64,000 nucleotides of DNA from Pegea sp. RAD2-039 (GCA_034620365.1 JAQGEQ010000338.1:310001-374000); one strand, 5' to 3'; positions 38,436 to 49,536 are shown, counted from the first letter of the stretch. The notes: generated by a model from the letters alone, not told the origin. A program made the numbers and translations.

Positions 38436-38645
38436 ATGCTTGATGATTTAGAAAGCGATAAATTTGATTGCAAATCTGATTCTTTTCTGAGAAACAGAAT
38501 TGCTATACCTGGATGTATTTATTGGATTTCTTTAGATGATGATTTTGTTAAGGTCAATAGGCATACAGATTTCAATGTTATTAACTTTTCTTATGAAATG
38601 ATTTTAGTCAAGATTTTTTTTACTTTTGAGTTGCACATTCTTTAA
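38436..38645 (+). CDS. Candidate short protein or exon, unknown
   Basis: ATG at 38436. The first 50 codons translate to a balanced acidic sequence (MLDDLESDKFDCKSDSF..., IAIPGCIYWISLDDDF). The tail is hydrophobic (ILVKIFFTFELHIL) and may be intronic read-through after a weak donor (TTTTA/GTCAAG). It lies about 600 bp upstream of the next candidate on the same strand, so the two may belong to one gene. No family is recognised; it has no second copy in the window. Confidence 0.35.
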   Translation: MLDDLESDKFDCKSDSFLRNRIAIPGCIYWISLDDDFVKVNRHTDFNVINFSYEMILVKIFFTFELHIL

Positions 38646-38966
38646 ATAAAAATAAATCAATGAAAGAACATTTTGTTTGTTTGGAACTTTTGAAACATTG
38701 TTTGATTTTCTCAATACCAATTTTATCACTCCCTAGCTTATGTAACAGCAATCAGCTTTCTTAGAGAGCTTGTAATATGTTGTGATTTCCTATTATTTGT
38801 TCAGTCTTCAAATGTAAATAAATTGCATGTTTTTAGACGAATTATTTGCTTAAAAGAGATGCACAAATTATGTGAAACAGAGTTTAGCGAGCATGTATTT
38901 CAGACTGACTAGTCATTAATTACCACACTAACGTCAACTTAGGTTTGTTTTGATTGATTAATTGAG

Positions 38967-39161
38967 TTGGTTTGTTCTTGCAAGTATGCAATTATCAAAA
39001 CTATCGAGTTTAATATAATTATTATAACTGGTTTATATTTAAATAAAGGTATCTATATGAACTTACAGCTTAGTGATTATGTTTATAAATTGGGAGAAAG
39101 TGTTAAAGAAAATAGTTTTTCCAAAGTAAAGAAAACTTGTCGTTTGAAGAGTGTTTTCTAG
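38967..39161 (+). CDS. Candidate exon, unknown protein
   Basis: The convincing part starts at the ATG near 39057: MNLQLSDYVYKLGESVKE, then NSFSK. An AG acceptor (TTTAAATAAAG/GTATC) lies just before it near 39048. A donor-like AAA/GTAAAG lies after SFSK near 39127. Without splicing the frame ends at TAG (39159-39161). The first 30 codons of the longer frame are low-complexity and probably not translated. The function is unknown, and linkage to 38436-38645 is inference from strand and proximity. Confidence 0.3.
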   Translation: MVCSCKYAIIKTIEFNIIIITGLYLNKGIYMNLQLSDYVYKLGESVKENSFSKVKKTCRLKSVF

Positions 39162-40491
39162 TTCCCAGTATTAACCTCAAATCTCTATAAATGTTTCAAA
39201 GGTCAAAACGTTTTCTATTCCACTTAAAAACATCCGAAAATTATATCGATCTTAGTTAGCCTAGATTATTTAAATTATGAAAAAAATTTGTTTTATAATT
39301 GAATTAATCAACTTTAAAATAAAATTGCAGTAAAATTAAGAAAGGAAGTTAGTGATAATATTAGTGGATGTTAACCTTTTACAAATTATATCTTCTTTTC
39401 GTTTTAAGATTTTGAAATATTTTCTAATATAGTTGACTGAAGAAAAATTTCAAATTGTTGTTATTTTTTTAATATTATTTAATCTTAATTGTTTGGAAAA
39501 AAATAAACATAGATTTTTTTCCTGAAATAATTTTTACCTTAAAAACAATATTATATATTAAAAAAAAACAACACAATAACCAAACATATAAATTATTTAT
39601 TTCGTTTACAGCAAAGTGTAGAACAAAAATTTTATACAAGAAATTAAACCTCCGCTAGTTAGCAGTAAACTAGTAATCTATAGTGAAATCTAATTTAAGT
39701 TATAATTTAAACCACAATTCATTATGTTTATGGTGCTTATAATAAAATCAGAAAAAAAATTTTATTAAACGATTTGTTAAAAAATATCGAATAATTTTTC
39801 AATTTAAAAAAAAACTTTTCATTTTCTCATAATAAGACTCAAACAAGACTCAAAATTTTATGAGATATAAATGATTAATAAATTATCAATTAATTAAACC
39901 TAAGATCTTTTCTCGACTTGTTCACTACGTAAAAATTTGTTACATTTCTTAAAATTGTGATAGAAAATACAAGTTTAGTAATTTTGTTTTAAAATAATGT
40001 TTATTGCTCTCACTTACATCAAAATACTCGCTTATTTGCTTTTTTCAATTTTAATTTATTATAAGCAAAACTTGCAGAATTCCTTTTCTTAAAAAGAATA
40101 ACATTGCTTCATTGTAATATTTAACACTTTCACATTTATCTAAATTCTGCACTGTAAGTTCATTATTTAACTAAATTTTGTTTATCTATTAAAAAGATAG
40201 AAAATTGATTTACACCAATTAATTGTTTGCAAATTAAAAGTTACAAAAATAAGAGATAAAAGCTTTCAAGTATATAGTCAATAACAAAAAAGAGTTACTA
40301 TAACCATAAATAACCGTTTAAATAAACATAAACGTTTTTTGCTGAAATTACAAGAAAAAATCAGAAATATTTAAAACTAACGAAACTCTAAAATGTTGTT
40401 AGAAAAATAATAGAAAAAAAACAAGAAATACTAAAAACTAGGATGAGACAAAATTGATCTTTATATGATCTTTTTTCTGATTACTTTGAAT
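39162..40491. other. No gene; probable 3' side of the zinc-finger locus
   Basis: AT-rich. A CCGCTAGTTAGCAG site (39653-39666) is a decayed CGCTA pair. No other feature is recognised. Confidence 0.4.
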
Positions 40492-40566
40492 CTAAATAAT
40501 GTAAGTTGTTTGATGGTATGAAAGAATTGCATGATGGCCAAATTGCTTTCCACACGCAATTCATTA
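40492..40566 (-). pseudogene. Decayed sixth zinc finger after two stop codons
   Basis: Directly after the fifth finger's HTGEKP linker the same frame reads I-stop-stop-IACGKQFGHHAILSYH, then QTTYII and a stop. Aligned with the preceding fingers, the expected E and first zinc-binding C codons have become TAA (40564-40566) and TGA (40561-40563). The second C, the F and the first H survive, and the final H is Y. The protein now ends at five fingers. The in-frame remnant shows the ancestral protein was longer by at least this finger. Confidence 0.85.
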
Positions 40567-41262
40567 AATTGGTTTTTCACCAGTATGAGTTCTTTTATGT
40601 TGTGAAAGAAGGTCATTTCGACTAAACTTTTTTCCACATACAGTACATTCAAATGGTTGCTCACCAGTGTGTGTTCTTTCGTGTGATAAGAGGTTTGAAT
40701 TCCGACTAAACTTTTTTCCACAAACACTACATTCAAATGGTTTCTCACCAGTATGAGTTCTTTCATGTCTTGTGAGATCTGAATTTTGACTAAACTTCTT
40801 TCCACAAACAATACAATCAAATTGTTTCTCACCAGTATGCGTTCTTTCGTGTCTTAAGAGGTTTGAATTTTGACTAAAATTTGTTCCACAAACAATACAT
40901 TCAAATGGTTTCTCACCTGTATGAATTCTTTCGTGAGTAATAAACTGAGATCTGCAACTAAAGCGTCTGCAACAAATCAAACATTCATATTTGTCTTTGC
41001 TATTTGAAATTTTCTTAAACAAAAGTTTATTTTCTTCTTTTCCACTATTTTCTGCTGAAGCACTAATTTGGGTAGAAACGCTTTTCTTAGTTGTTGTATT
41101 TTCTATTTCATTGTTTAAACTGACTTCATCAAAGTTAATTTCGTGCCAGCTATCAAATTCACTAACACATTCATTATCATTTTTCTTGTTAGGTGTTTCA
41201 CCTCTGATGTTACTTTCGTTTGGTAACAACTTTCGCATGCAATCAGATTCTTTGTCGTCCAT
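40564..41262 (-). CDS. C2H2 zinc-finger protein, five fingers (last exon)
   Basis: Counted from the ATG at 41260-41262 the product is 232 residues. Residues 1-90 are acidic and S/N/E-rich without a recognised domain. Five C2H2 fingers follow: C94/C97/H110/H114, C122/C125/H138/H142, C150/C153/H166/H170, C178/C181/H194/H198 and C206/C209/H222/H226. They are joined by HTGEKP-type linkers, with EKQ and EQP variants. Such arrays bind DNA in the nucleus, so a transcription-factor role is inferred from the family; the target is unknown. An in-frame TAG lies at 41290-41292, and the AG there (ACATGTAG/CTCAACAAG) could be a splice acceptor, so this may be the last exon of a longer gene with 5' exons upstream on the minus strand. 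A sixth finger is lost downstream. Confidence 0.85.
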   Translation of the reverse strand: MDDKESDCMRKLLPNESNIRGETPNKKNDNECVSEFDSWHEINFDEVSLNNEIENTTTKKSVSTQISASAENSGKEENKLLFKKISNSKDKYECLICCRRFSCRSQFITHERIHTGEKPFECIVCGTNFSQNSNLLRHERTHTGEKQFDCIVCGKKFSQNSDLTRHERTHTGEKPFECSVCGKKFSRNSNLLSHERTHTGEQPFECTVCGKKFSRNDLLSQHKRTHTGEKPI

Positions 41263-41454
41263 TAAATTCAGTTTCAACTTGTTGAGCTACATGTAAACAA
41301 AACGCTTTAGTTTTTAGTGTAATAAAAAATAAAAAAAATAATATATTATATACAAATCAATTCGATTGTAATCTGAATTAACTTTTTGTTAATTTCTATG
41401 CAAAATAAAATTATAGTATATTTAAAAAAAGAATTAAAATTGAATCAAAAACAG

Positions 41455-41734
41455 TTATTCACAGTTTCTTAAAAAATATATATATATTTTACAATAGAAT
41501 ATCTTAAATACATTTTGAAGTGGTTTGTTGCCATATTCAATACTGCAACAGAAAATTAATGAAAGTAAACAATTCAAAATAGCCTGACAAAAACTTTCTA
41601 ATTGACAATATTTCATAAAAAGTCTTGAGTATTCAACGTTATCTTTAGATTTTTTATTAAACGTTTTTAACATCTCTTAATGCTGAGTTTTCTGCTCTTT
41701 TCTTCAAATTTGATGATTTGAAATAAATGTTTAC
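41455..41734 (-). CDS. Candidate internal exon(s) of the zinc-finger locus
   Basis: An AG acceptor (ATTTTTCAG) at 41735-41736 precedes a short coding-like frame (VNIYFKSSNLKKRAENSALR, 41734 downward) that closes after about 25 codons. A second frame from 41673 (MLKTFNKKSKDNVEYSRL...) follows, and inside it a strong acceptor (TTTTCTGTTGCAG) precedes SIEYGNKPLQN. The frames cannot be joined with confidence. No domain is recognised. The position just upstream of the finger exon is the main reason to link them. Confidence 0.25.
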
Positions 41735-41736
41735 CT

Positions 41737-43399
41737 GAAAAATATGTTATATATAAGCAGATATATAAATAAAAAAATAAGCAAATACACTTTTGTAATC
41801 ACTAAGCAGTGTTTTTAAATTGATCGATGGAAGTTTGGTGTTTAACTTTTTTTGGAAAGAAAATTAAAATTCATTTTTAGATCTTTCTACCAGAAACCAT
41901 TTTTCAGGAATAAAAATCATAATTTTAAGAAAATAAATTTTTTTTTTAACTTGGCTTTAAAAATCAAAATATTTTTTTCTTCCGAAAAATATTATTTATC
42001 TTAGATTGACTGCAGCAAATATACATAAGGCTGTAAGGTACCACTGTCAGCAAAAAATAATCTGGAAAACAAATAGACAAATTTGATAAAGGAAAGTAAA
42101 TCTAATTCTCAATTTTAAGTGGAATATATCTAGAGAAACTTAATTAGTTACCAGAAATATGTTTTATAAATTTGTATAAAGTGATACAAACTATTGATTC
42201 CAAATTATTGCCAAACCAAACTTTCAAATTAGTTTTTATGTTAATATTGTTTATCTGTATGACTATGTCAATAGTAAACTGCTTAACATAATCGTTTGAT
42301 TGCAATTGTTGTTAAAAAACTGAAGTTTCTTGTGTTTGCTATGAAGTTACACAAACAACAATTTCTAACATTTTCTATCGTATACTTTAAAATATAAGTC
42401 TTCAATTTTTATAGACTATATCTTATTTCTTCAGTATAAAGTTTGACATTTATAGGCCCACTTGACTAGTGTGTAGCGAGAACAAGTTATTTTGAATACT
42501 GTTTAATATGTTTAAATTGTTTGAAACGGATATATGCATGTCTTAAATAATAAATGGTTTTTGATTACAAATGTAAAATCTTGATTTAGTGATTGTATTT
42601 GATTTTTATAGTATTAAAGATGCTTATAATTAGTTTGACCTTAAAATTTCAAATTTTTTTAAAAGCAGAAATAATATCAATAATTTTGTTTTAGTAAAAA
42701 TTACATCAATATAAAATTGTTTATATTTAATAATTGGTAAAGCTTTTTTGTGTGAAAATAAAGTTGTTAGTAATATATTTTATTTATTTTATTTTAGAAT
42801 TATAACAGATGGGTTGTAAATACAATTTCTGCAATACTTTTTTAACAGATGTATTTATTTATAAGTAATTCTATTTCTTTATAATATTAAATTTATTTAT
42901 GCAAATAAGTTTCATAAAAAACCATTAAATTGTAAGGTTGTTTTTTAATTTCGCTAACTGGCGCTTAAAGTAATTTTAAAATATGAATTTTTTCCAATTT
43001 CAAAAAATTTCATAATAAAATTTTTAAGAACAATTTTCATGTAATAACTTTCTTTGCAAAGTTTTGTTTAAAATGTAAAAAGCAATTATACATTCTTTTT
43101 ATTTAAAAATAAAAATGAATCAAAAATAAAAATCTTGTAAAGAAGTTTATGAATACCAAGTATCAATAATATAATTGCAAACTTATTTATTTGAATATTG
43201 ACCGAAAAGATTCATGTAAAAAACTACTATTTCTTTTGAAACTTGTTTTCTAAAATAGTAAACCACTACACATTAATAGTTAATTAAATTGTAATATTCA
43301 TTATCTAAACTTGTACTTGCTAAGAAATAACTACAGGTATAAAATAGCAATAGTATTTCACAGTGATTCACTAAATTCAGAATGAAAGTTTTAAGATGA
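41737..43399. other. No gene; possible intron of the zinc-finger locus
   Basis: AT-rich. CGCTAACTGGCGCTTA at 42952-42967 is a CGCTA pair with 10 nt spacing. Confidence 0.4.
42952..42967 (+). promoter_or_regulatory. Tandem CGCTA site
   Basis: CGCTA at 42952-42956 and CGCTT at 42962-42966, ten bases apart. Confidence 0.3.
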
Positions 43400-43560
43400 T
43401 TTATGTATCTAAGATGTTTAAAGAAATAAAAGTTCTTTAATATATATTACATCATCAGTATCTTTGATATTTACACTGCTTAGTTATTTCAGTTCTGATA
43501 AACAATTTAAACTGATCAAAATTAGCGGATAATGTTTTTCACTGAATTAAAAAACCTTTA
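43400..43560. repeat. Inverted match to 35415-35580
   Basis: Ends at ATTAGCGGATAATG...CACTGAATT. It adjoins the tandem duplication that follows. Confidence 0.75.
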
Positions 43561-44530
43561 AAAATGAATAATTTGTTTTCAGATTAGTTTCTTAACTATG
43601 TGAATAGTTAGGAAAAAAATTATAAAGCCTTCTAAGCAAGTCTATAAGACCAAAAGAGTCCTTAAGTAAACATAAACAATTTGTTAGGAAAAATAGTTAA
43701 ACAACTTTTCAAGTCATTGAACGTAAAAATTTTCTTTATTGTTTCAATATTACATGTTCTTCTAATGGTTATATTTAAGTGATATTAAACTGAATTCTTT
43801 TGTTTCAACTGATAGTCTCTGTGATAAAAATATTTTGATTTCTTTATTTATACTTAAAGACAGTTCTCCATTACTAAAATTCGAAGCTTGATCAAGTTTC
43901 TTAAAATCATTAAAACAAATTCTATCTTTGAAAACGTTATGTGCTTCATAATCAAACAAACATTATGCCTCAAGTATCCAAAGAACGTAAGCTATGATTC
44001 ACAGCAATATTGTAAAATAAAATAAAGTAATTTTACAAAATATATGCATTTATATATAATAACTATGAGATTAAGTTTAATAAACTGGTTTTTGTACAAT
44101 ACTTAAATAAGTTTAGAATCACATTAGTAAGAATAAAGAAAATGGTTTTCCAACATTTTCTACCATGTAAATTTATTAAGAGTCAGAGAAAAACTGAATT
44201 CAAAAACTTATTGGCAGTTTGTCTCACTTTAATTGGAATTTACTTTAGTAGACTGTAAACTACAAAAAATTTAAGAATTTAATTGCATATTAATATTTAT
44301 TTTCCAGCAACAAAATGTTCTTATAATAGTATTATTTTCATATTTTATAAAATTTCAAATGTTGTAACCATACATCTGTTAGATAAATAGGTCAAAATGT
44401 TTAAACTTACAAAACATTATTTTTTTAATATTTATATAATTTTAATTCAAATTCATACAACTAGCTTTATATAAAAGTTATATTTAATATGTTTAACATT
44501 AAAGAATTACAGTTTTTTATTGAATTATAT
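43560..44530. repeat. Tandem repeat RF, unit 1
   Basis: Colinear with 44550-45500, about 1 kb per unit. Shared runs include AACTTTTCAAGTCATT, CATGTTCTTCTAATG and AACTGAATTCTTTTGTTTCAA. A third, internally deleted unit is at 57340-57900. Confidence 0.85.
43762..43959 (-). CDS. Candidate exon within repeat RF unit 1
   Basis: The minus-strand frame has no ATG but reads FDYEAHNVFKDRICFNDFKK and then LDQASNFSNGELSLSINKEI, up to a stop at 43762. The second unit (about 44750-44935) aligns without frameshift but has stops (DS-stop-FSN-stop), so only unit 1 could be functional. Candidate acceptors lie just upstream near 43960-44000. The position within the zinc-finger locus on the same strand makes an internal exon possible; function unknown. 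Confidence 0.25.
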   Translation of the reverse strand: MFDYEAHNVFKDRICFNDFKKLDQASNFSNGELSLSINKEIKIFLSQRLSVETKEFSLISLKYNH

Positions 44531-44549
44531 AACCTTAAAAAAATGAAAA

Positions 44550-45500
44550 AATTAGTTTCAAAATATTTTTCTTAACTAAGTGTAAGGATTGAAAAAAATA
44601 AAAAAGTTTTAAATCAGTGCTAAAACATTAATAGAGTCATTTTGTAAACATAAACAAAATTTGTTTTTAAATATATAAACAACTTTTCAAGTCATTCAAC
44701 TTAAAAATTTTTTGATTGTTTCAATATTGCATGTTCTTCTAATGAATACATTTAAGTGATTTTAAACTGAATTCTTTTGTTTCAACTTATAGCTTCTAAG
44801 ATAAAAATATTTTGATTTCTTTATTTATAGTTAAAGACAATTCTCAATTACTAAACTATGAATCTTGATTAAATTTCAAAAAATCATTACAAAAAATATT
44901 GTGTTCGAAAACGTTATGTGTGACGTAATCAAACTAACATTTTTCTCCAAAATAACCAAATAATGCAAATTATAATTCACTAATAGTATATAAATATATA
45001 AAAATTATCTAACATATAAATATTATATCATATACTAAATAAAAAAACTAATTTTAATCAACTGCTTTCAAACAATAACTAAATAAGGTTAGAATAACAT
45101 TAGTCAGATTAAATAGAACAATGTTATAACAACTTCTACCATGACAATTTATTAAAAGTCAGAAAAAAAATTACTTCAACAAATTATTTGCAGTCTGTGT
45201 CACTTTTATTGTAATTTAATTTATTAGACTGTAAATTATAAAATTTTTCAGAATAATATTGCATTTAAAAATTTATTTTCCAGCCACAAGATGTCCCCAT
45301 AATAGTTTTATTTTCATATTTTGTAAAGTTGTAAATGTCTTATCCTTAGATCTGTTAGATAAATAGTCTTGCTCAAAGACTTTGAATTTATAAAACATTA
45401 TTTTTAAACAATTGTAAAGTTTTTATTCTAACTCATACAACTAGCTTTACATAAAAAGTATTTTTATTTGTTTAGCATTAAAGAAATACTTGAAAAATTG
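44550..45500. repeat. Tandem repeat RF, unit 2
   Basis: Second unit, continuous with the 45500-46130 block. Together they match 57340-58525, where about 480 bp (around 44760-45240) is missing. Confidence 0.85.
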
Positions 45501-45542
45501 AAACTAAAATGTATTTCACACCTAGAAGTAAGAAATAATCTT

Positions 45543-45858
45543 CTATAAGATTGATGTCAAAGAAATAAAAAATGTCTCACAGATTTTAGAAAATGAAACT
45601 AATAGAGAAAAATAAAAGTTTGAAAAAATACTTTCCTCCTGACAAATACTAGATTGAAAGCATTTGATAAGACAGAGAACTAATTGTTCGAATTTGTCAC
45701 TACTTTCTTCTGTTAGTGAGCCTCCACAGCAACATTTATTATTTTTGGAATCGACAATCTGTCGATAGACTTTATCAAAAAATTGACGTTCTGCAAATAT
45801 CCTATTTTCAACTCTTGTCATTAATATTAACATTTGAAAATATATTCAATAACGCAAC
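45543..45858 (-). CDS. Candidate 5' coding exon of the zinc-finger locus
   Basis: ATG at 45831-45833 with an in-frame TGA 12 nt before it, so this is a plausible start. Preceded by an acceptor (CTTTCAATAACAG/GTTGCG, exon from 45858). The first 66 or so residues are protein-like: MLILMTRVENRIFAERQFFD, then a Cys cluster NKCCCGG and SSDKFEQLVLCLIKCF. After QEES the frame turns low-complexity, suggesting a donor at GAGGAAA/GTATTT. No domain is recognised. A copy at 58030-58215 keeps the frame except for one stop, which supports a real exon ancestry. Its donor phase does not fit the finger-exon acceptor directly, so further exons would be needed. Confidence 0.45.
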
Positions 45859-46040
45859 CTGTTATTGAAAGATAATAGATAAAATATATCATATTTTCTT
45901 GTTCTACACGGTGGTTACTTTTCCAAATAAACTGAAAAAGAAAAAAACTAGCTTCAAAAAAAAGAGAAATTTTAACTGTTTTTTATTTTGCATTTCACTG
46001 TGTGTTGCTCGATTAGTTTCTTTGCGTCTCACTTTTTCTT

Positions 46041-46110
46041 ACTTTATCTTTAATATTATCACTCATAGCAAATCCAAATCACCGTTTTCGGCCGAGCTTT
46101 TACAATAAAA
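46041..46110 (-). promoter_or_regulatory. Candidate first exon and promoter of the zinc-finger locus
   Basis: A GC-richer patch with the palindrome TCGGCCGA (46088-46095) leads on the minus strand to ATG at 46066, eight codons (MSDNIKDK), and a strong donor AAA/GTAAGA at 46043/46042. The copy at 58420-58490 keeps the palindrome, an ATG and the donor. Splicing to the acceptor at 45858 would put the next exon in a frame that stops early, so the ATG may be an upstream ORF rather than the protein start. A plus-strand frame over the same patch (45899-46108) is rejected. Confidence 0.35.
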
Positions 46111-46130
46111 ATTTACCATTTGTAATTTTG

Positions 46131-46554
46131 TAATTTTAAACAATGTACAATTGTTTTGTACAATATTTGTCAAAGTTTATGATTTTAGTTTATTTTTATT
46201 GTTAAGCAAACTAATATTGATTTTTTAAAATTAGGTTTATTAACAACCAATATCAAAACACAAAAAACTTAAAGGACCAAATAAGATAATGTTGAAAAAA
46301 TTATAAATTTTATTATCGATGAAAAGTCATTTTGAATTGTTAAACCTTTTAGTAGAATGATATTATTGAAAAGTTGAGATAAGGAATTCATCATTCAGGA
46401 AAACTATAAAAAATGAATAAATAGCTGCAATTATGAAAACAGTTTTTTATGATCTAGTTAAAACACTTAATCATGATCTTGTATTTAGGAGCCAAGTGAA
46501 TATTTAGTGTTTCAAATGACAAACTTTTGTAATTCAGATTTAAAACATTTAAAG
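46131..46554. other. No gene recognised
   Basis: AT-rich, between the candidate promoter and a LINE fragment. Confidence 0.4.
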
Positions 46555-46690
46555 AAAAAAGTCACAGTTTAGAAATGACAATGTTGGCAACATTATAACG
46601 GTTCAACTTCTTTTTAAGCAACAGGATTGACTCCGAGATGGCAACTGGTTTGATGTACTAATTGTGCGGTATGAGTTTTACTTGATTACT
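46555..46690 (-). mobile_element. LINE fragment (C-terminal end of ORF2)
   Basis: Aligns with 53221-53362, the last codons of the long LINE's reverse transcriptase ORF. Shared runs are CACAGTTTAGAAATG, CAATGTTGGC, GTACTAATTGTGCGGTATGAG-like sequence and the antisense stop region. It has substitutions and small gaps and carries no hairpin tail, so it is a fragment of a related but different insertion. Confidence 0.85.
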
Positions 46691-46789
46691 AGTTATTGAA
46701 TTACACCAATAAACATTTCTACAATCTTTCAACTATTTCACCAAAAAAAAATGTATAATTTTTTTTACTCTCAAGCTAGTTAAAAACGT

Positions 46790-48110
46790 AATCATTGTTA
46801 ATTTAGTTTGTTAAAATGCAGTAAACTATAGGAATATACTTTAGTAAAAAAAATTAATGAAATTGATATTTATGAAAATTAAGCATTTAAAATCAATCTG
46901 TTGTGTCAGTTTAAAAACTTGAGTTTTCTAAATCTTTGACATCAACAGATAGAGAAATTTCTGATGTGTTTGAAAACATTATAATTTAAAATAAAATTTC
47001 TAAGCTGCTTTCCACATTTAAGCCACAAAAATGTTAATATCAATAAAAAAATACAAGTAGCTTCGGAATAGGACATTTAAACTGACGACAAAATTGAAAG
47101 TTTAAACTGCCCACGTCAACATTATTAGTATTTTATTATTTGTTGAAATTTATTCAACTCCAAAATGTTGTTTATTCCTTGAAATATTATATCTGATAAA
47201 AAGTAAATGTTCACTGCTTTAAAAAGTATTTGTAAAGTTGTTTCAGTATAAAGTTTGTGGCGTAGAGAATAAATTTAAATTACAAACATATGGCAATATG
47301 CACGGCATTTTTTATTAATGAAAAAAAATCAAAACAAATTAGTTTTGTTTTTGGTTTGACGCACAAAAATTTTAGTCAAGAAGTATTTAAGAGGCTTCAT
47401 TATTTAAGAAAAAGCCTATGTATTATAAAATATAACTTTTTTTATAGACTTTAACTGAATTATTAAATACAATAAATAAATTTAATTAATTTAGATTAAC
47501 GCACAATTTAATCTAGTAATTTATAGAACTTTTGCTATAATCTCTTCAATTGCATGTATTTTGTTTTTAATAGTTTTGAAGAATCTGAAATACGATATTT
47601 ATATATTATATTTAAATAGAATATTTCAGATTGAATTGCTTATATCTAAAATTTAATAAATGTTTAAAAATTTGTATTTAATTCTAGATTAATCATTTTA
47701 TTTTTGCAAAAACACATCTAACAAAATATACAATTTTTTATTTTTACAAAAACTCGATACTACAATTTTTCAGTAAATTCATTCGACTTTTATTTAAAAT
47801 AAAAGTTATATCTAATATACAAAGTAAACAAAAATAAAATTTATCTTGTGTTTAGTTTCAAATGTAAATTATAAAGAGAATTGAGTTTAATAAAGAAAAA
47901 TGCTATATAACTAAAGTGGTAAATGCAAATAAAATGTTTATGACTTAAATGTCAATGTTCAAACAAAAACAATTGATTCGTTCGCTCCAAATGTATTCAG
48001 GAATGATTGAACTTCTCCTTTTATTATTAAATTTCAAATAATTTTATAAAGTTACAATTTTGAAGGTTAACATCTTGTAGTACTGTGATAAGTAGTATTT
48101 AGTGATTTTT
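46790..48110. repeat. Large direct repeat RH, copy 1 (copy 2 at 61905-63245)
   Basis: Near-identical to 61905-63245 over 1.3 kb; the highest identity pair in the window by eye, hence the youngest duplication. A 46 bp stretch with AGCACTTTGACCTAGCC is present only in copy 2. No coding region. Confidence 0.9.
47142..47260 (-). other. PSE-TATA-hairpin module 24 (stem B)
   Basis: GTTGAAATTTATTCAAC at 47142-47158, TCCAAAATG, and GTTTGTGG at 47253-47260 followed by CGTAGAG. Confidence 0.5.
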
Positions 48111-49399
48111 ATATTTATAACTACAAATAAGAGGTTTTAGTTGTAAAGTGAAAAAATAAACATTCCATATAAATAATGTTACAAGGATAATTTCGTCGAT
48201 TCTAATATTTGAAAAATGATTATGTATTTTTTAAAAGGGTACACATTAAATGTTAATACAAACAAAACATTAGCCATTCTTGGGTTAATATTTCTAACAA
48301 AGTTTTTTTTAATATGTTTCTTGCTCGTTGAACATTATAAAAAAGTTATTATTAAATCTTAATTCTTGAAATACAAAATAATCAAAAAATGTTTGTAGTT
48401 TGAAATATTTGACTAAAAGAAATTAGAGATTGATTCCAAATTAACTAAATTAAATGTATAGAATTTTTTCTTTTTGCTAACTTAATATTATGTTTCGAAA
48501 TTAATGTTAAACAACAAACAAAAGTGTATACAGGAATTATTTGCTTTCTTCTTTTTGTTTGAACTTTCAAATAATTTACTTAAGTATTAATTTTTTAAAT
48601 TAAAAAACTGCAGTTTTGTATTATGTATTTTTTTTTGTGCTCTTATACTTATATTGTGTTAAAACAAAACTTTATTAAAAAACAAAACCAAATGATTTTT
48701 AATTTTTTCCTTTGCTGATGCTTGTTATTTTAATTAATTATTTTTAAATTAATGTTTAAGAACAAACACAATATTTATTTATAAATTATAAAAATGAAAT
48801 ACATACAAAATTAAAAATTAAGCTTTAAATTTAGTTCTTGTATGACTATAAAATAATAAAATAAATATTCAAGTAAAACTTGTACTTAATTGTTTTATTT
48901 TCATAATAAATTCTAAATTTGTTTAAAACAGTAATATTTTTGCAACTTAATTTATTATTTAGTTATCAGAAAATTCCAACTGAATTCACAAATAATAGCA
49001 TTCATACAAATAATAAAGTATTATTATCATTATTATCAGCAAACTTAATGGAAAATGCAAAAAAAAATTTAAAAATTATTATTATTTCAACTCTTGTAAA
49101 AATCTCAAATTTCATCAGAAATACGTTTTTTTTTTGAAAATTGAAAAATATTAAAAATTTAAAAGTATTTGCTATTATTATGCAAAAAAACAGTACTTTC
49201 AAAATTTTAAAAACTGAGACAAGCTGGTAAAGTTTATTTACATTAAGTATCTTCAGTTTATATAACAGCTTGCTACTACAAATGAAAATTAATATCAGAA
49301 AGATAAAATTAAAAGAATTTTCAAATTAATTAAACGAATGACACCAGAAATGAAAGGAAAGAACAAGTGGGCAGCATTCTTTTAGATCATGGAGTGATA
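48111..49399. other. No gene recognised
   Basis: AT-rich. Overlapping ORFs at 48919-49202 on both strands are K/N/I/F-rich and not supported. Confidence 0.45.
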
Positions 49400-49419
49400 A
49401 AGATCTTTTTGTAAAATGC

Positions 49420-49536
49420 AACTGATGCTATCAGTTTTCAAAATTGCCGGTTTCTACAGCGGCTACCGAAAGGATAATATTGGTATCGTAAGAAATAAAA
49501 TCTTTTTCATAACAACATTTTAGCTTTAAGTTTGTG
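49420..49536 (-). other. PSE-TATA-hairpin module 25 (stem C)
   Basis: AACTGATGCTATCAGTT at 49420-49436: the loop differs from other C copies while the stem is kept. GTTTGTG at 49530-49536. Confidence 0.5.

Noticed and set aside
40461-40832. 123-codon frame on the minus strand
   Set aside because: Shifted-frame reading of the zinc-finger repeats.
40991-41296. 101-codon plus-strand frame
   Set aside because: Antisense to the acidic N-terminal part of the zinc-finger exon.
45899-46108. Plus-strand frame with a conserved 35-residue segment in the copy at 58286-58507
   Set aside because: The conserved segment reflects near-identical DNA. The frame ends differ by an indel, and the minus strand has better exon and donor signals.
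48919-49202. Overlapping frames on both strands
   Set aside because: Low-complexity translations in AT-rich DNA with no repeat or homologue support.
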